A program made the translations under genes and the position numbers. From positions 26,151 through 90,150 of the forward strand of contig JAUICQ010000007.1 in NCBI GenBank assembly GCA_030427425.1: a stretch of DNA of 64,000 nt. The letters run 5' to 3'. How positions within the stretch are numbered: position 1 is the first letter of the stretch; every line of letters starts with the position of its first letter. Shown piece after piece: positions 9,060-17,099 of this stretch. The notes below the pieces were generated by a model, which made no database searches, was not told the DNA's origin, and saw only the letters and a program-made list of their open reading frames with translations. The DNA comes from Fimbriimonadia bacterium. Its GTDB lineage: Bacteria; Armatimonadota; Fimbriimonadia; Fimbriimonadales; Fimbriimonadaceae.

Positions 9060-9160
9060 TTCTAATAATAATACCTAGAAAAATTGTTTGATCATGTGTA
9101 ATGAAAGTCTGTACAGTTTATCAAAATAACATTTAAAAACCTAAAAATTCGTTCTATAAG

Positions 9161-9187
9161 TAAAAATACTAGGATTTGTGCCGATAT
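9161..9187 (+). promoter_or_regulatory. Sigma-28-type promoter for the flagellar operon
   Basis: TAAAAATA (9161-9168), 11 bases, then GCCGATAT (9180-9187) matches the FliA/SigD consensus TAAAGTTT-N11-GCCGATAA closely and at exact spacing. It lies about 70 bases before the flgB start. No other promoter stands out in this gap. Confidence 0.75.
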
Positions 9188-9254
9188 ACAATGTAGAGAA
9201 TAAGTCTTTCTTAACCTGGACTATTTTATAGAGGGTGGAAAGAGGGAGAATAAT

Positions 9255-9629
9255 GTGTTTATTAATGGATTATTAACACCAAACTTGCCGCATGTAGAAA
9301 AAGCCATGGATTTGGCTACAAAAAGACAGGCTAAAATCACAGAGAATTTAGCGAATGTAAACATTCCTGGATATAAGCGAGGGGATGTGGATATGTTTGC
9401 TGTAGAATTAAACCGACAAACTGCTGCAACGGGCAATTTGGCAAGATTACCGAAGCCCAGAATGGGTGGTAAGAAGAATGAAGAGTTGGATACGCTTATC
9501 CGATTTGATGGCAACAACGTAGATTTAGAACGAGAAGTAGAAGCTATGGTATCTACCAAGCTTAGATATAAGACGCTAACCTTTATAGCTCAGGATGAAT
9601 TTACTAAGAAGCGATTAGTAATGAGATAG
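9255..9629 (+). CDS. flgB: Flagellar basal-body rod protein FlgB
   Basis: This is a proximal rod subunit of the flagellar axle, exported by the flagellar type III system. The protein is 124 aa, near the family length. It has the rod-protein N-terminal signature (ATKRQAKITENLANVNIPGYKR, given here only as its ENLANVNIPGYKR core) and the C-terminal coiled helix ending in the YKTLTFIAQDEF region. The start is GTG at 9255, preceded by GGGAG; an overlapping ATG at 9253 is in another frame. It is the first gene of the operon. Confidence 0.95.
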   Translation: MFINGLLTPNLPHVEKAMDLATKRQAKITENLANVNIPGYKRGDVDMFAVELNRQTAATGNLARLPKPRMGGKKNEELDTLIRFDGNNVDLEREVEAMVSTKLRYKTLTFIAQDEFTKKRLVMR

Positions 9630-9641
9630 GAGATAATGTAA

Positions 9642-10148
9642 ATGGCAGGAATAGGAAATATATCGGGAGGCTGGTGGAATCGGCCGGCTAATATGCCAAC
9701 ATTGCAAACTCATCTTGGCAGCAAGATGGGTCCTCATTCGCATAAGACTCAATCGTTAGGGGTAAATGGTGCGATGAGAATGACCATGAAAGGGGCAGCA
9801 TTCGAGCGATTCCGCATGGATGTATCATCAGTTAACATGGCTAATGCAAATACGATAAGGATGAATGGGAAAGATCCGTATCGCAGACAGATGGTTGGGG
9901 GAAAAAGCACAAAGAATGGTCCGGAAGTGACTAAACTTATTGCGGATGAGCGCCCATTTAAAGCAAAATATGAGCCAGGGAATCCTCATGCTGATGAGAA
10001 TGGAAACGTGTTTTACAGTAATGCAAATCCGTTAGAAGAGGCTATCGAGATGGTAACAGCGCGATCGGCACATCAGGCAAATATACAAGCCTTTAAGAGC
10101 TTAGAAAAGATGTTCGAAGATGCACTTACAATAGGTAAGAATGGCTAA
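9642..10148 (+). CDS. flgC: Flagellar basal-body rod protein FlgC
   Basis: This second proximal rod protein lies 12 bases after flgB. The FlgC hallmarks are SSVNMANANTIR near residue 65, DPYRRQMV shortly after, and the C-terminal helix with MVTARSAHQANIQAFKS. At 168 aa it is slightly longer than typical (about 135-150 aa), the excess being a glycine/histidine-rich N-terminus before the first helix. GGAGATAATGTAA precedes the ATG. Confidence 0.95.
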   Translation: MAGIGNISGGWWNRPANMPTLQTHLGSKMGPHSHKTQSLGVNGAMRMTMKGAAFERFRMDVSSVNMANANTIRMNGKDPYRRQMVGGKSTKNGPEVTKLIADERPFKAKYEPGNPHADENGNVFYSNANPLEEAIEMVTARSAHQANIQAFKSLEKMFEDALTIGKNG

Positions 10149-10176
10149 GAGTGATTATAAAGAAGGAGGATAAAAA

Positions 10177-10491
10177 ATGAATATAAAAGGAACAGAGAAT
10201 TTTTTTAATATAGCAGGGAATAATGCATGGGATATATCTGTAGCCAAAGGGGATAGCAATCAGAATAGTAAGGATTCATCTTTTGGTGATATGTTGTTAG
10301 GGTTTGTGAAAGAGGTGAATACCGCTCAGAATGGCTCTTCTCAGCTACAACAAGATTATATTGCAGGAAAAAATGTAGAGCCTCACGAATTAATGATGAG
10401 TAAAGAAAAAGCAAACATGATGCTTAATTTAACTGTAAAAGTGAGAGATGACATTGTTAAAGGGTGGAACGAGCTTATAAAGATATCCTAA
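10177..10491 (+). CDS. fliE: Flagellar hook-basal body adaptor FliE
   Basis: FliE joins the MS ring to the rod. The 104-aa length and the C-terminal half fit the family: FGDMLLGFVKEVNTAQ, then AGKNVEPHELMMSKEKANMMLNLTVKVRDD and a final helix. A strong AAGGAGG lies 7 bases before the ATG. Confidence 0.93.
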   Translation: MNIKGTENFFNIAGNNAWDISVAKGDSNQNSKDSSFGDMLLGFVKEVNTAQNGSSQLQQDYIAGKNVEPHELMMSKEKANMMLNLTVKVRDDIVKGWNELIKIS

Positions 10492-10563
10492 TATCAACGA
10501 AAGTGTAGATTTATGTAGGTATCTAAAAGTAAGCTAGACAAATATAGGTGTTAGTGAATTAGA

Positions 10564-12267
10564 ATGGAATCAATAATTCAACGTTTTACCAATTGGTGGA
10601 GTAGCTTAACTGGGAATCAGCGTACCATCATGGTGGCTGGTGCTATCATTAGTACAATTTTGATAGCATCAACCGCTTATTTTGCTAGCCGACCCAAGAT
10701 GATGACCCTGTACAGCAACTTAAATGCTGCAGACCAGGGTGTGGTTGTATCGGAACTACAGAAGATAGGTATTGATGTAGAGTACGATACTTCTGGTAAT
10801 GTGCGTGTGGCTTCAGATAAGATGGCTGAATCCAGAATGCGACTCTCTATGGGCGGCAAGACTCCGTCTTCGGGCCATAGTGGTAATGCCGATCTTGAGA
10901 AGCTAGGGATGTTAAATACCCCTAAGGTAGAACAAGAGCGTTTAAAAATTGCTTTAGAGGGTGAGCTTGGTAAATCTGTTGAATCGCTGAATGCAGTTCA
11001 GTCGGCTAGGGTTCACCTTAACTTGGGGGATAACTCTCCATTCTTAAATGAACGGAAGCCTGCATCTGCAAGTATTAATATTACTGAAAATAGTATTACT
11101 TCCATATCTTCAGAAGAAGCAAGAGCCGTGGCGCAGATGGTTGCCAATGCTGTTCCTGGGCTAGATATGCGCAGGATAACTATCGTAAACACCAGAGGAA
11201 GGATGCTCTGGGATGGTAGTAATGAAGATGGTATAGAGGGAGTTGCTCAACGGAAAAAACAGGCTGAATTAGAAGAAGCTAAGCGGCGTGAAAAAGAAGT
11301 TCAGCGAGTTCTGGATGTTGCTTATGGTAAAGGAAATACGGTAGCAACTGTTAATCTTACCATGGACTTCGATAAGAAGTATGAAGAATTAGTAGAAAAA
11401 ATTCCTACCGAAGAGCCTGTCATGCGTGAGAGTAACGAAGAGACCATGATAGAGCAGGACGGGAGTGGAAATCCTGTTGGCGTGAATCCTAATGTGCCGG
11501 CAGCGGGTCAGCCTGCTGCGCCACAAGCAAGAGGCAGCGGTGGGATGCAAAACTACAAAGGTAAGCAAGTTGCTGAAACCTATGGAGGGAATGAGAAGCG
11601 ATCTAAAATTGAGAGTGCTCTAGGTAATGTTACCAGCATGTCCATTAACGTTATAGTTGATGATGGGAAGGTAAAAGATTTAGATAGAGTACGATCGTTC
11701 CTGTCTGGCTACTTGGGTCCGCTAGATGGTGATCCTAGGTTCACTGCTACTGTTACTAGTGTTCCGTTTGATAGAACCGCTCAGGCTGAAGCGCAGGAAG
11801 CTGCAGCGCAGGCAGATCAGCGAGAGAGAATTCAGCAGATTATATCATTGCTACCTATACTGGCATTAGTGCTAGTAGGGTTTATGATAGCTAGAACTAT
11901 CAATAAGGCTGCTAAGGAAAGAAGAGAGCAAGAATTATTGTTAGAACAGCAGAGACAACAAGCAGCATTGGAAGCTGCTGAGCGAGAAGAAGCTGAACGA
12001 TTAGCAGCTGCAGAAAGAGCAGCGTTAGAGTATGGAGGCGATGGAATGCCGATGAATATGGATATGGACGATCTACCATTTGATGACGATTTTGATGACG
12101 GAGATGAAGCTGCAAAAGCACAACGTGAAGCAAGAGCAAGAGCTGCTGTAAGAGCGATGATGAACTTGCCTGAAAATGTTGCTAATGAGCTTGAAGAGAT
12201 TGCTTTAGTCGCAAAAGAGCGACCAGATGCTTTTGCTATGGTTATAAAAACCATTATGAGCGAGTAA
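10564..12267 (+). CDS. fliF: Flagellar MS-ring protein FliF
   Basis: This is the inner-membrane MS ring, platform of the motor and housing of the export gate. The 567-aa chain has a first membrane segment at about residues 20-42, YscJ/FliF ring-building motifs (GVVVSELQKIGIDVEY; KVEQERLKIALEGELGKS; RVHLNLGDNSPF), a disordered mid-loop, a second membrane segment near 424-445, and an acidic C-terminal FliG-binding tail. The 70-base gap before it contains no obvious promoter. Confidence 0.96.
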   Translation: MESIIQRFTNWWSSLTGNQRTIMVAGAIISTILIASTAYFASRPKMMTLYSNLNAADQGVVVSELQKIGIDVEYDTSGNVRVASDKMAESRMRLSMGGKTPSSGHSGNADLEKLGMLNTPKVEQERLKIALEGELGKSVESLNAVQSARVHLNLGDNSPFLNERKPASASINITENSITSISSEEARAVAQMVANAVPGLDMRRITIVNTRGRMLWDGSNEDGIEGVAQRKKQAELEEAKRREKEVQRVLDVAYGKGNTVATVNLTMDFDKKYEELVEKIPTEEPVMRESNEETMIEQDGSGNPVGVNPNVPAAGQPAAPQARGSGGMQNYKGKQVAETYGGNEKRSKIESALGNVTSMSINVIVDDGKVKDLDRVRSFLSGYLGPLDGDPRFTATVTSVPFDRTAQAEAQEAAAQADQRERIQQIISLLPILALVLVGFMIARTINKAAKERREQELLLEQQRQQAALEAAEREEAERLAAAERAALEYGGDGMPMNMDMDDLPFDDDFDDGDEAAKAQREARARAAVRAMMNLPENVANELEEIALVAKERPDAFAMVIKTIMSE

Positions 12268-12294
12268 GATACTGTTTAGTATAAGGAAAAGAGG

Positions 12295-13386
12295 ATGCAG
12301 GTGGCAACTGAAAACGAAAATAACGAAGAAGAAGTAGTAGAAATCCAGAAAAAAGAGCAGGCTAAACCTGAGAGTATTCGGGATAAGCTGAATAAGTTAG
12401 ATGGAAAGAAAAAGTCTGCAATTATTCTTACTCTTCTTGGTCCAGATGTTGCAGGTGAGGTATTAAAATATCTTGAAGAGATGTTCGTTGAGCAGCTTTC
12501 AGTGGAAGTTGCCAGGTTGGACGTTGTTAAGCCTCAGGCGAGAGATAATGTTATAGGTGAGGTTCATAAGCTACTTTTAGCCCAAGACTATATGTCTTCG
12601 GGTGGTATGGTGCAAGCCAAGAGGGTTTTAGAGAGTGCTTTTGGTGAAGAGAAAGCCGAAGCAATTATGAAGCGGATTTCAGCAGCAATGGAATCTGTAC
12701 CATTCGATTTCTTACGCCGTGCCGATCCCCATCAGTTGTTTACTTTTATCCAGGATGAACACCCGCAGACCATTGCTCTTATATTAGCTTATTTACCTCC
12801 TAATCAGAGTGCGCAGATGTTGGTTAAGCTTCCAACAGAACTTAGAGTGGAAGTTGCAGAACGTGTTGCTATGATGGAACAGACCCCGCCAGATGTTCTA
12901 AGAAAGATAGAGCAAGTGCTAGAGAAGAAAGTAGCTAACATGATGAACCAAGAGATGAAGCAGGCTGGTGGTCCTGAATCGTTGGTTGAGATGTTAAACC
13001 GAGCCGATAGAACTACCGAAAAGATGATTCTTGAAGCATTAGAAAGCAGTAACCCAGAACTAGCTGCTGAAGTGAAAGGTATGATGTTCGTATTTGAAGA
13101 CCTTGTACTTCTGGATGATAAATCTATACAGGTACTTCTCAAAGATGTGGATCCAAAAGATCTAGCAGTAGCGTTGAAAACGGCAAAAGAAGAAGTTTCA
13201 AGCAAAATATTCAAGAATATGTCCGAACGTGCAAGGGGTACCTTGCAAGAAGAGATGGAGTTCTTGGGTCCTGTAAAAGTAAAAGTAGTAGAAGAAGCAC
13301 AACAGAAGATAGTTGGTGTAGTAAGAACCTTAGAAGAACGGGGTGAGATAACTATTAGTAGGGGTGATGAGGATGCCTTCGTCTAA
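12295..13386 (+). CDS. fliG: Flagellar motor switch protein FliG
   Basis: FliG is the rotor protein that couples MotA torque and switching. The 363 aa show the three FliG domains: KKSAIILTLLGPDVAGEVLKYL (the KSAIILTLLGPDVAGEVL part) near residue 40, the EHPQTIALILAYLPPNQSA motif at about 155, and the C-terminal torque domain with MMFVFEDLVLLDDKSIQ. It ends GEITISRGDEDAFV, typical of the family. The ATG at 12295 sits 7 bases after AAGGA; a GTG two codons on is an alternative. The 3' end overlaps fliH by 23 bases. Confidence 0.97.
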   Translation: MQVATENENNEEEVVEIQKKEQAKPESIRDKLNKLDGKKKSAIILTLLGPDVAGEVLKYLEEMFVEQLSVEVARLDVVKPQARDNVIGEVHKLLLAQDYMSSGGMVQAKRVLESAFGEEKAEAIMKRISAAMESVPFDFLRRADPHQLFTFIQDEHPQTIALILAYLPPNQSAQMLVKLPTELRVEVAERVAMMEQTPPDVLRKIEQVLEKKVANMMNQEMKQAGGPESLVEMLNRADRTTEKMILEALESSNPELAAEVKGMMFVFEDLVLLDDKSIQVLLKDVDPKDLAVALKTAKEEVSSKIFKNMSERARGTLQEEMEFLGPVKVKVVEEAQQKIVGVVRTLEERGEITISRGDEDAFV

Positions 13387-14098
13387 TTCTCCTTTTAGTA
13401 AAATTACCGAAGTAGTTAAGTCGCATTCTGAAGAGTCTCCTGGTGTAGTGAGAAGCTTGCAGGAGATGATGGATGCTATACAGCAGCAGAAAGCTGTTGC
13501 TCAGAAAGAAGGATATACTGCTGGTTATGCGATAGCTAAGGATGAGGGATATCAGGTAGGATATAAATCTGGTTACGAAGCAGGCAGAATACAGGGTAAA
13601 GAGATTGCTTTGCAAGAAGAGCAGGTTATCCTACAGGAACAGCAGGCTGTTCTGCAACGTTTACATGCCGAGATAGATAGATTTGTGCATGAATTACAAC
13701 TGTTACAAGGGAGTGTTGAGCAGAAAACTGACGAATGGTATGCCAATGCAGAGGAACAGTTTGCTAACTTAGGTGTGGTTATTGCAGAGAAGATTCTACA
13801 TCAAGAGTTAAAATTATCCCGAGACTCCATATTAGCGATAGTTAGAGAAGTTTTAGAAGAAGTACGTTCTGGTACATCTATTAAATTACGAGTGAACCCT
13901 TATGATACTGCTCTGATAGATGCTCATAAAGAAAAAATTATAGATGCAGCATCCAATATCAGAGAGATTGAGATAATATCAGATTCTAACATTCCGGCAG
14001 GGGTTATTATTGAGAGTAACTCTGGTGTAATAGATGCCAGAGTAGATATGATGCTAACAAAAATAGTTGACACTGTTAAAAGCGTTGGCAGCAATTAA
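13364..14098 (+). CDS. fliH: Flagellar export ATPase regulator FliH
   Basis: This stator-like partner of the FliI ATPase has 244 aa: a Gly/Tyr-rich segment with EGYTAGYAIAKDEGYQVGY repeats (the GxxxG run typical of FliH), a Gln/Glu-rich coiled coil, and a C-terminal globular domain with VIAEKILHQEL and GVIIESNSGVIDARVD. The start overlaps the end of fliG, suggesting translational coupling. ATG codons at 13364, 13367 and 13373 are all possible. Confidence 0.92.
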   Translation: MMRMPSSNSPFSKITEVVKSHSEESPGVVRSLQEMMDAIQQQKAVAQKEGYTAGYAIAKDEGYQVGYKSGYEAGRIQGKEIALQEEQVILQEQQAVLQRLHAEIDRFVHELQLLQGSVEQKTDEWYANAEEQFANLGVVIAEKILHQELKLSRDSILAIVREVLEEVRSGTSIKLRVNPYDTALIDAHKEKIIDAASNIREIEIISDSNIPAGVIIESNSGVIDARVDMMLTKIVDTVKSVGSN

Positions 14099-14135
14099 TA
14101 GTTTATTTATCTAGTTTAAAAGAGAGATCTACATT

Positions 14136-15455
14136 ATGCCTGTACCTACACCAGAATTTAAAAAAATAAGAAACCTTATAGAGCCTATTAAATTAGTTGA
14201 ACAGTTAGGAAAAGTTAATCAGGTTGTAGGGCTTGTAGTAGAATCGGACGGACCCAATGCCAAGATTGGCGATCTCTGTTTAATAGAAGTAGATGCAAAT
14301 ACCCCTCCCATACGCGCGGAAGTTGTAGGATTCCGTGGCGATCAGGTTCTGCTTATGCCCTTAGGAGAGATGGTTGGGGTAAGTTCTGGCTGTATTGTGA
14401 GAACTACTGGTCACTGTCTTCGTGTTCCTGTTGGTGATTGTTTATTGGGTAGGGTGCTTGATGGCTTGGGTGAACCACTTGATGATCTGGGTCCGTTAAA
14501 CTCTTCAAAATACTATCCTGTACGTTCGGCTCCACCAAGTGCGCTTGAAAGAAAAGTGATTAATGAGAAGTTTGTAACTAGTGTACGAGCAATTGATGGA
14601 CTGTTGACGATGGGCGTGGGTCAGAGGATGGGTGTTTTTGCTGGTTCTGGGGTTGGAAAGAGTACCTTGCTTGGTATGATAGCAAGAAACTGTTATGCGG
14701 ACATCAATGTGATTGCGCTTGTTGGAGAACGTGGAAGAGAGGTACGGGAATTTATTGAAGGCGATTTAGGGGAAGAGGGTCTAAAACGATCTGTTATTAT
14801 TTGTGCGACCTCCGATCAGCCTGCAGTTGTAAGGATTAATGCAGCTCTTACTGCAACAGCAATCGCGGAATACTTTAGGGATAAAGGGCTAAGTGTAATG
14901 TTGATGATGGACTCCGTCACTCGATTTGCTATGGCTCAGAGAGAGTTGGGTTTGGCTGTTGGCGAGCCACCAAGTACGAAAGGTTATACTCCTAGTGTAT
15001 TTGCTGTGCTTCCCAGGTTGATGGAGCGAGCTGGAAAATCGGCGAAGGGATCGATTACTGCTATTTATACCATTCTTGTGGAAGGAGACGACTTGAATGA
15101 ACCTATTGCGGATACTTCACGATCGATTCTTGATGGTCATATTGTTTTAAATAGAAAACTGACCAGTAAGGGTCATTATCCTCCAATTGATACGTTAGAA
15201 AGTTTAAGTAGGGTAATGGGAATGGTGTGCGATGCCGATAATATTACCAGGGCCAATCGATTCCGTGAATTGATTGCAGCCTATGCAGATGTAGAAGAGT
15301 TGGTATCGATAGGTGCGTATAAGCACGGATCCAGGCCAGTAGCAGATAAGGCTATTGCTAAATGGAAAGAGATATTAGCGTTTTTACAGCAGCAGAAGAC
15401 GGAAAGCACATCGATAGAAGATACTATTGATGCAATTACACGGATTGTAGGTTAA
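14136..15455 (+). CDS. fliI: Flagellum-specific ATPase FliI
   Basis: FliI is the ATPase of the flagellar type III export apparatus, with a RecA/F1-beta-like fold. The 439-aa length is normal. Walker A is AGSGVGKST (residues 169-177), followed by VGERGREVREFIE and Walker B LMMDSVTRFAMAQRE. GEPPSTKGYTPSVFA is diagnostic of FliI/YscN. The C-terminal helical domain is complete. Confidence 0.97.
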   Translation: MPVPTPEFKKIRNLIEPIKLVEQLGKVNQVVGLVVESDGPNAKIGDLCLIEVDANTPPIRAEVVGFRGDQVLLMPLGEMVGVSSGCIVRTTGHCLRVPVGDCLLGRVLDGLGEPLDDLGPLNSSKYYPVRSAPPSALERKVINEKFVTSVRAIDGLLTMGVGQRMGVFAGSGVGKSTLLGMIARNCYADINVIALVGERGREVREFIEGDLGEEGLKRSVIICATSDQPAVVRINAALTATAIAEYFRDKGLSVMLMMDSVTRFAMAQRELGLAVGEPPSTKGYTPSVFAVLPRLMERAGKSAKGSITAIYTILVEGDDLNEPIADTSRSILDGHIVLNRKLTSKGHYPPIDTLESLSRVMGMVCDADNITRANRFRELIAAYADVEELVSIGAYKHGSRPVADKAIAKWKEILAFLQQQKTESTSIEDTIDAITRIVG

Positions 15456-15456
15456 T

Positions 15457-15879
15457 TTGAAGAAGTTTCAGTTTAAATTGCAGAAAGTATTGGAATATAG
15501 ACAGACGGTGGAAGATGAGGCTAAACGAAAATATTTAGAGTCTCAGATTCAGCGGATAGATGCTGAGGAACAGCTTGAAAAGATTGAGAAGACAATTAGG
15601 GACGTATTAGAATCGCCAGTGAAGGATATCGATTCTTATGTTACCGTTCAGAATTATATTGAAAAGTTAGAAGATAATGTTCGTGCACAGAAGGCTGTAA
15701 TTGCAGTGTTAATTGATGAGGAAGAGAAGGCATTGCAGACATGGCATGAGAAGAGAAAAGACTCAACCGTATTACAGAACATGCATGATAAACAGTTAGC
15801 TGAATGGATGAAAGAGCTAGGAAGATTTGAACAGAATGAATTAGATGAATGGAGCAGTTCAAGAAGTAATGCTGCTTAA
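15457..15879 (+). CDS. fliJ: Flagellar export chaperone FliJ
   Basis: This 140-aa, almost wholly coiled-coil protein starts with FQFKLQKVLEYRQTVED, the common FliJ opening. It sits directly after fliI, one base past the stop, with a TTG start. It binds FliI and the export gate. The family is weakly conserved, so the call rests on the N-terminal motif, length, coiled coil and position. Confidence 0.88.
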   Translation: MKKFQFKLQKVLEYRQTVEDEAKRKYLESQIQRIDAEEQLEKIEKTIRDVLESPVKDIDSYVTVQNYIEKLEDNVRAQKAVIAVLIDEEEKALQTWHEKRKDSTVLQNMHDKQLAEWMKELGRFEQNELDEWSSSRSNAA

Positions 15880-15900
15880 AGCATAGAAGGAGTTAAAGAG

Positions 15901-16494
15901 ATGAATGCTAGAGGTGTTGATGGAATAAAGGCGAGAATTTCTCAGTTAAAGAGTATGTTTCATAGATCGGTTATGCCCGTTAGTGAATCTGCCAAGAATG
16001 ATACTTCCTTTAAAAAATCTTTACAGGCTAGAATGGATAAGAGTGCGGAATTAGATAATCCTACTGCGCCGATGAATCCGTTTTCGTTAGACATGGCTAT
16101 TCAGGGGAAGGGTGCTCCAGTAAATATAAAGGCTTCGATTCGTGATGCTGCGAAAGCTTATGGGGTAGATGCAAAATTATACGAGAACCTTATTCAGGCT
16201 GAGAGCGATTTCAATCCGCATACTGTTTCTAAGAAGGGAGCGATGGGATTAGCTCAGTTAATGCCGGAGACTGCTAAAGAGTTGGGAGTAAAGAATCCGT
16301 TCGATATTGTAGAGAATTTGAATGGTGGTGCCAACTATTTATCTAAAATGATTAATAAATTCAAGGATATTCCTCAAGCGCTAGCAGCCTACAACGCGGG
16401 TCCGGGTGCTGTTAAGAAGTATGGTGGTATTCCGCCTTTTAAAGAGACTCAGAATTACGTAAAGAAGATAATGTCCAACATGTGGAACAGATAG
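15901..16494 (+). CDS. Lytic transglycosylase of the flagellar operon
   Basis: This SLT-type peptidoglycan lytic transglycosylase probably opens the wall for rod assembly. The catalytic Glu is E101 in QAESDFNP, followed by [17 protein letters not shown] and [10 protein letters not shown], the three family motifs. The first 75 residues are low-complexity and lack a signal peptide, so export may use the flagellar pathway, as with other flagellar muramidases. GGAG lies about 10 bases before the ATG. Confidence 0.93.
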   Translation: MNARGVDGIKARISQLKSMFHRSVMPVSESAKNDTSFKKSLQARMDKSAELDNPTAPMNPFSLDMAIQGKGAPVNIKASIRDAAKAYGVDAKLYENLIQAESDFNPHTVSKKGAMGLAQLMPETAKELGVKNPFDIVENLNGGANYLSKMINKFKDIPQALAAYNAGPGAVKKYGGIPPFKETQNYVKKIMSNMWNR

Positions 16495-16520
16495 ATTATT
16501 AAATTGGAGATAGACCTGTT

Positions 16521-17099
16521 ATGAGTGAAGCACCTAAGAAAAAAAGAAGAGGATTGAAGATATTTTTAATTATATTTTTCTTGTTATTGCTTTTAGGTGG
16601 TGGTGCAGCAGCTGGTGCTGTATTTGCTGTTAAATATGGTTTTATAGAGCTTCCTTTCTTGAATGACCTTCCGATGATTGGTGATTGGCTTAAAGAAGGC
16701 AAGAAAAAGCAATCGGCAGAAAAGGTTGATTCTAAAAAAGAGAGTGGTTCGGAAAAAGAGTTGGAAGCAGTAAAGAAATCGGCGGAAGAGCTTGAGCCTA
16801 AAAAAGAGGAGCCAGCTCCGGAAAAAACAAAGCCTAAGGTTACTGTAGAAGAGGAGAATCTGCCTGAAATAGATGCCGTAAAAGGTGCTAAGAAGCTAGC
16901 TAATATTTGGAATGGCATTGAATCGCAGAAGCTTTTAGATATTGTTAATACGTGGCCTGATGATAGGTTGGCATTTGTGATGTTCTACATGGATCCTGGT
17001 CAGACTGGTGCGCTTTTAAAAGTGATGGATCCAGTACGATCGGCAAAGATCAGTGAACTGATTCAGGCTGTTGGTAGTGGCGCGTTGAAGGCGAAGTAG
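16521..17099 (+). CDS. MotE/YlxF-like flagellar stator chaperone
   Basis: The 192-aa protein has one N-terminal membrane segment (about 14-36), a Lys/Glu-rich linker, and a C-terminal MgtE-N/MotE-like domain (LANIWNGIESQKLLDIVNTW...FVMFYMDPGQTGALLKVMD). This architecture and its place after fliJ match YlxF/MotE, which stabilises motor components or stators in other bacteria. The role here is inferred. It ends at the base before the convergent LRR gene, and no clear terminator separates them. Confidence 0.8.
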   Translation: MSEAPKKKRRGLKIFLIIFFLLLLLGGGAAAGAVFAVKYGFIELPFLNDLPMIGDWLKEGKKKQSAEKVDSKKESGSEKELEAVKKSAEELEPKKEEPAPEKTKPKVTVEEENLPEIDAVKGAKKLANIWNGIESQKLLDIVNTWPDDRLAFVMFYMDPGQTGALLKVMDPVRSAKISELIQAVGSGALKAK

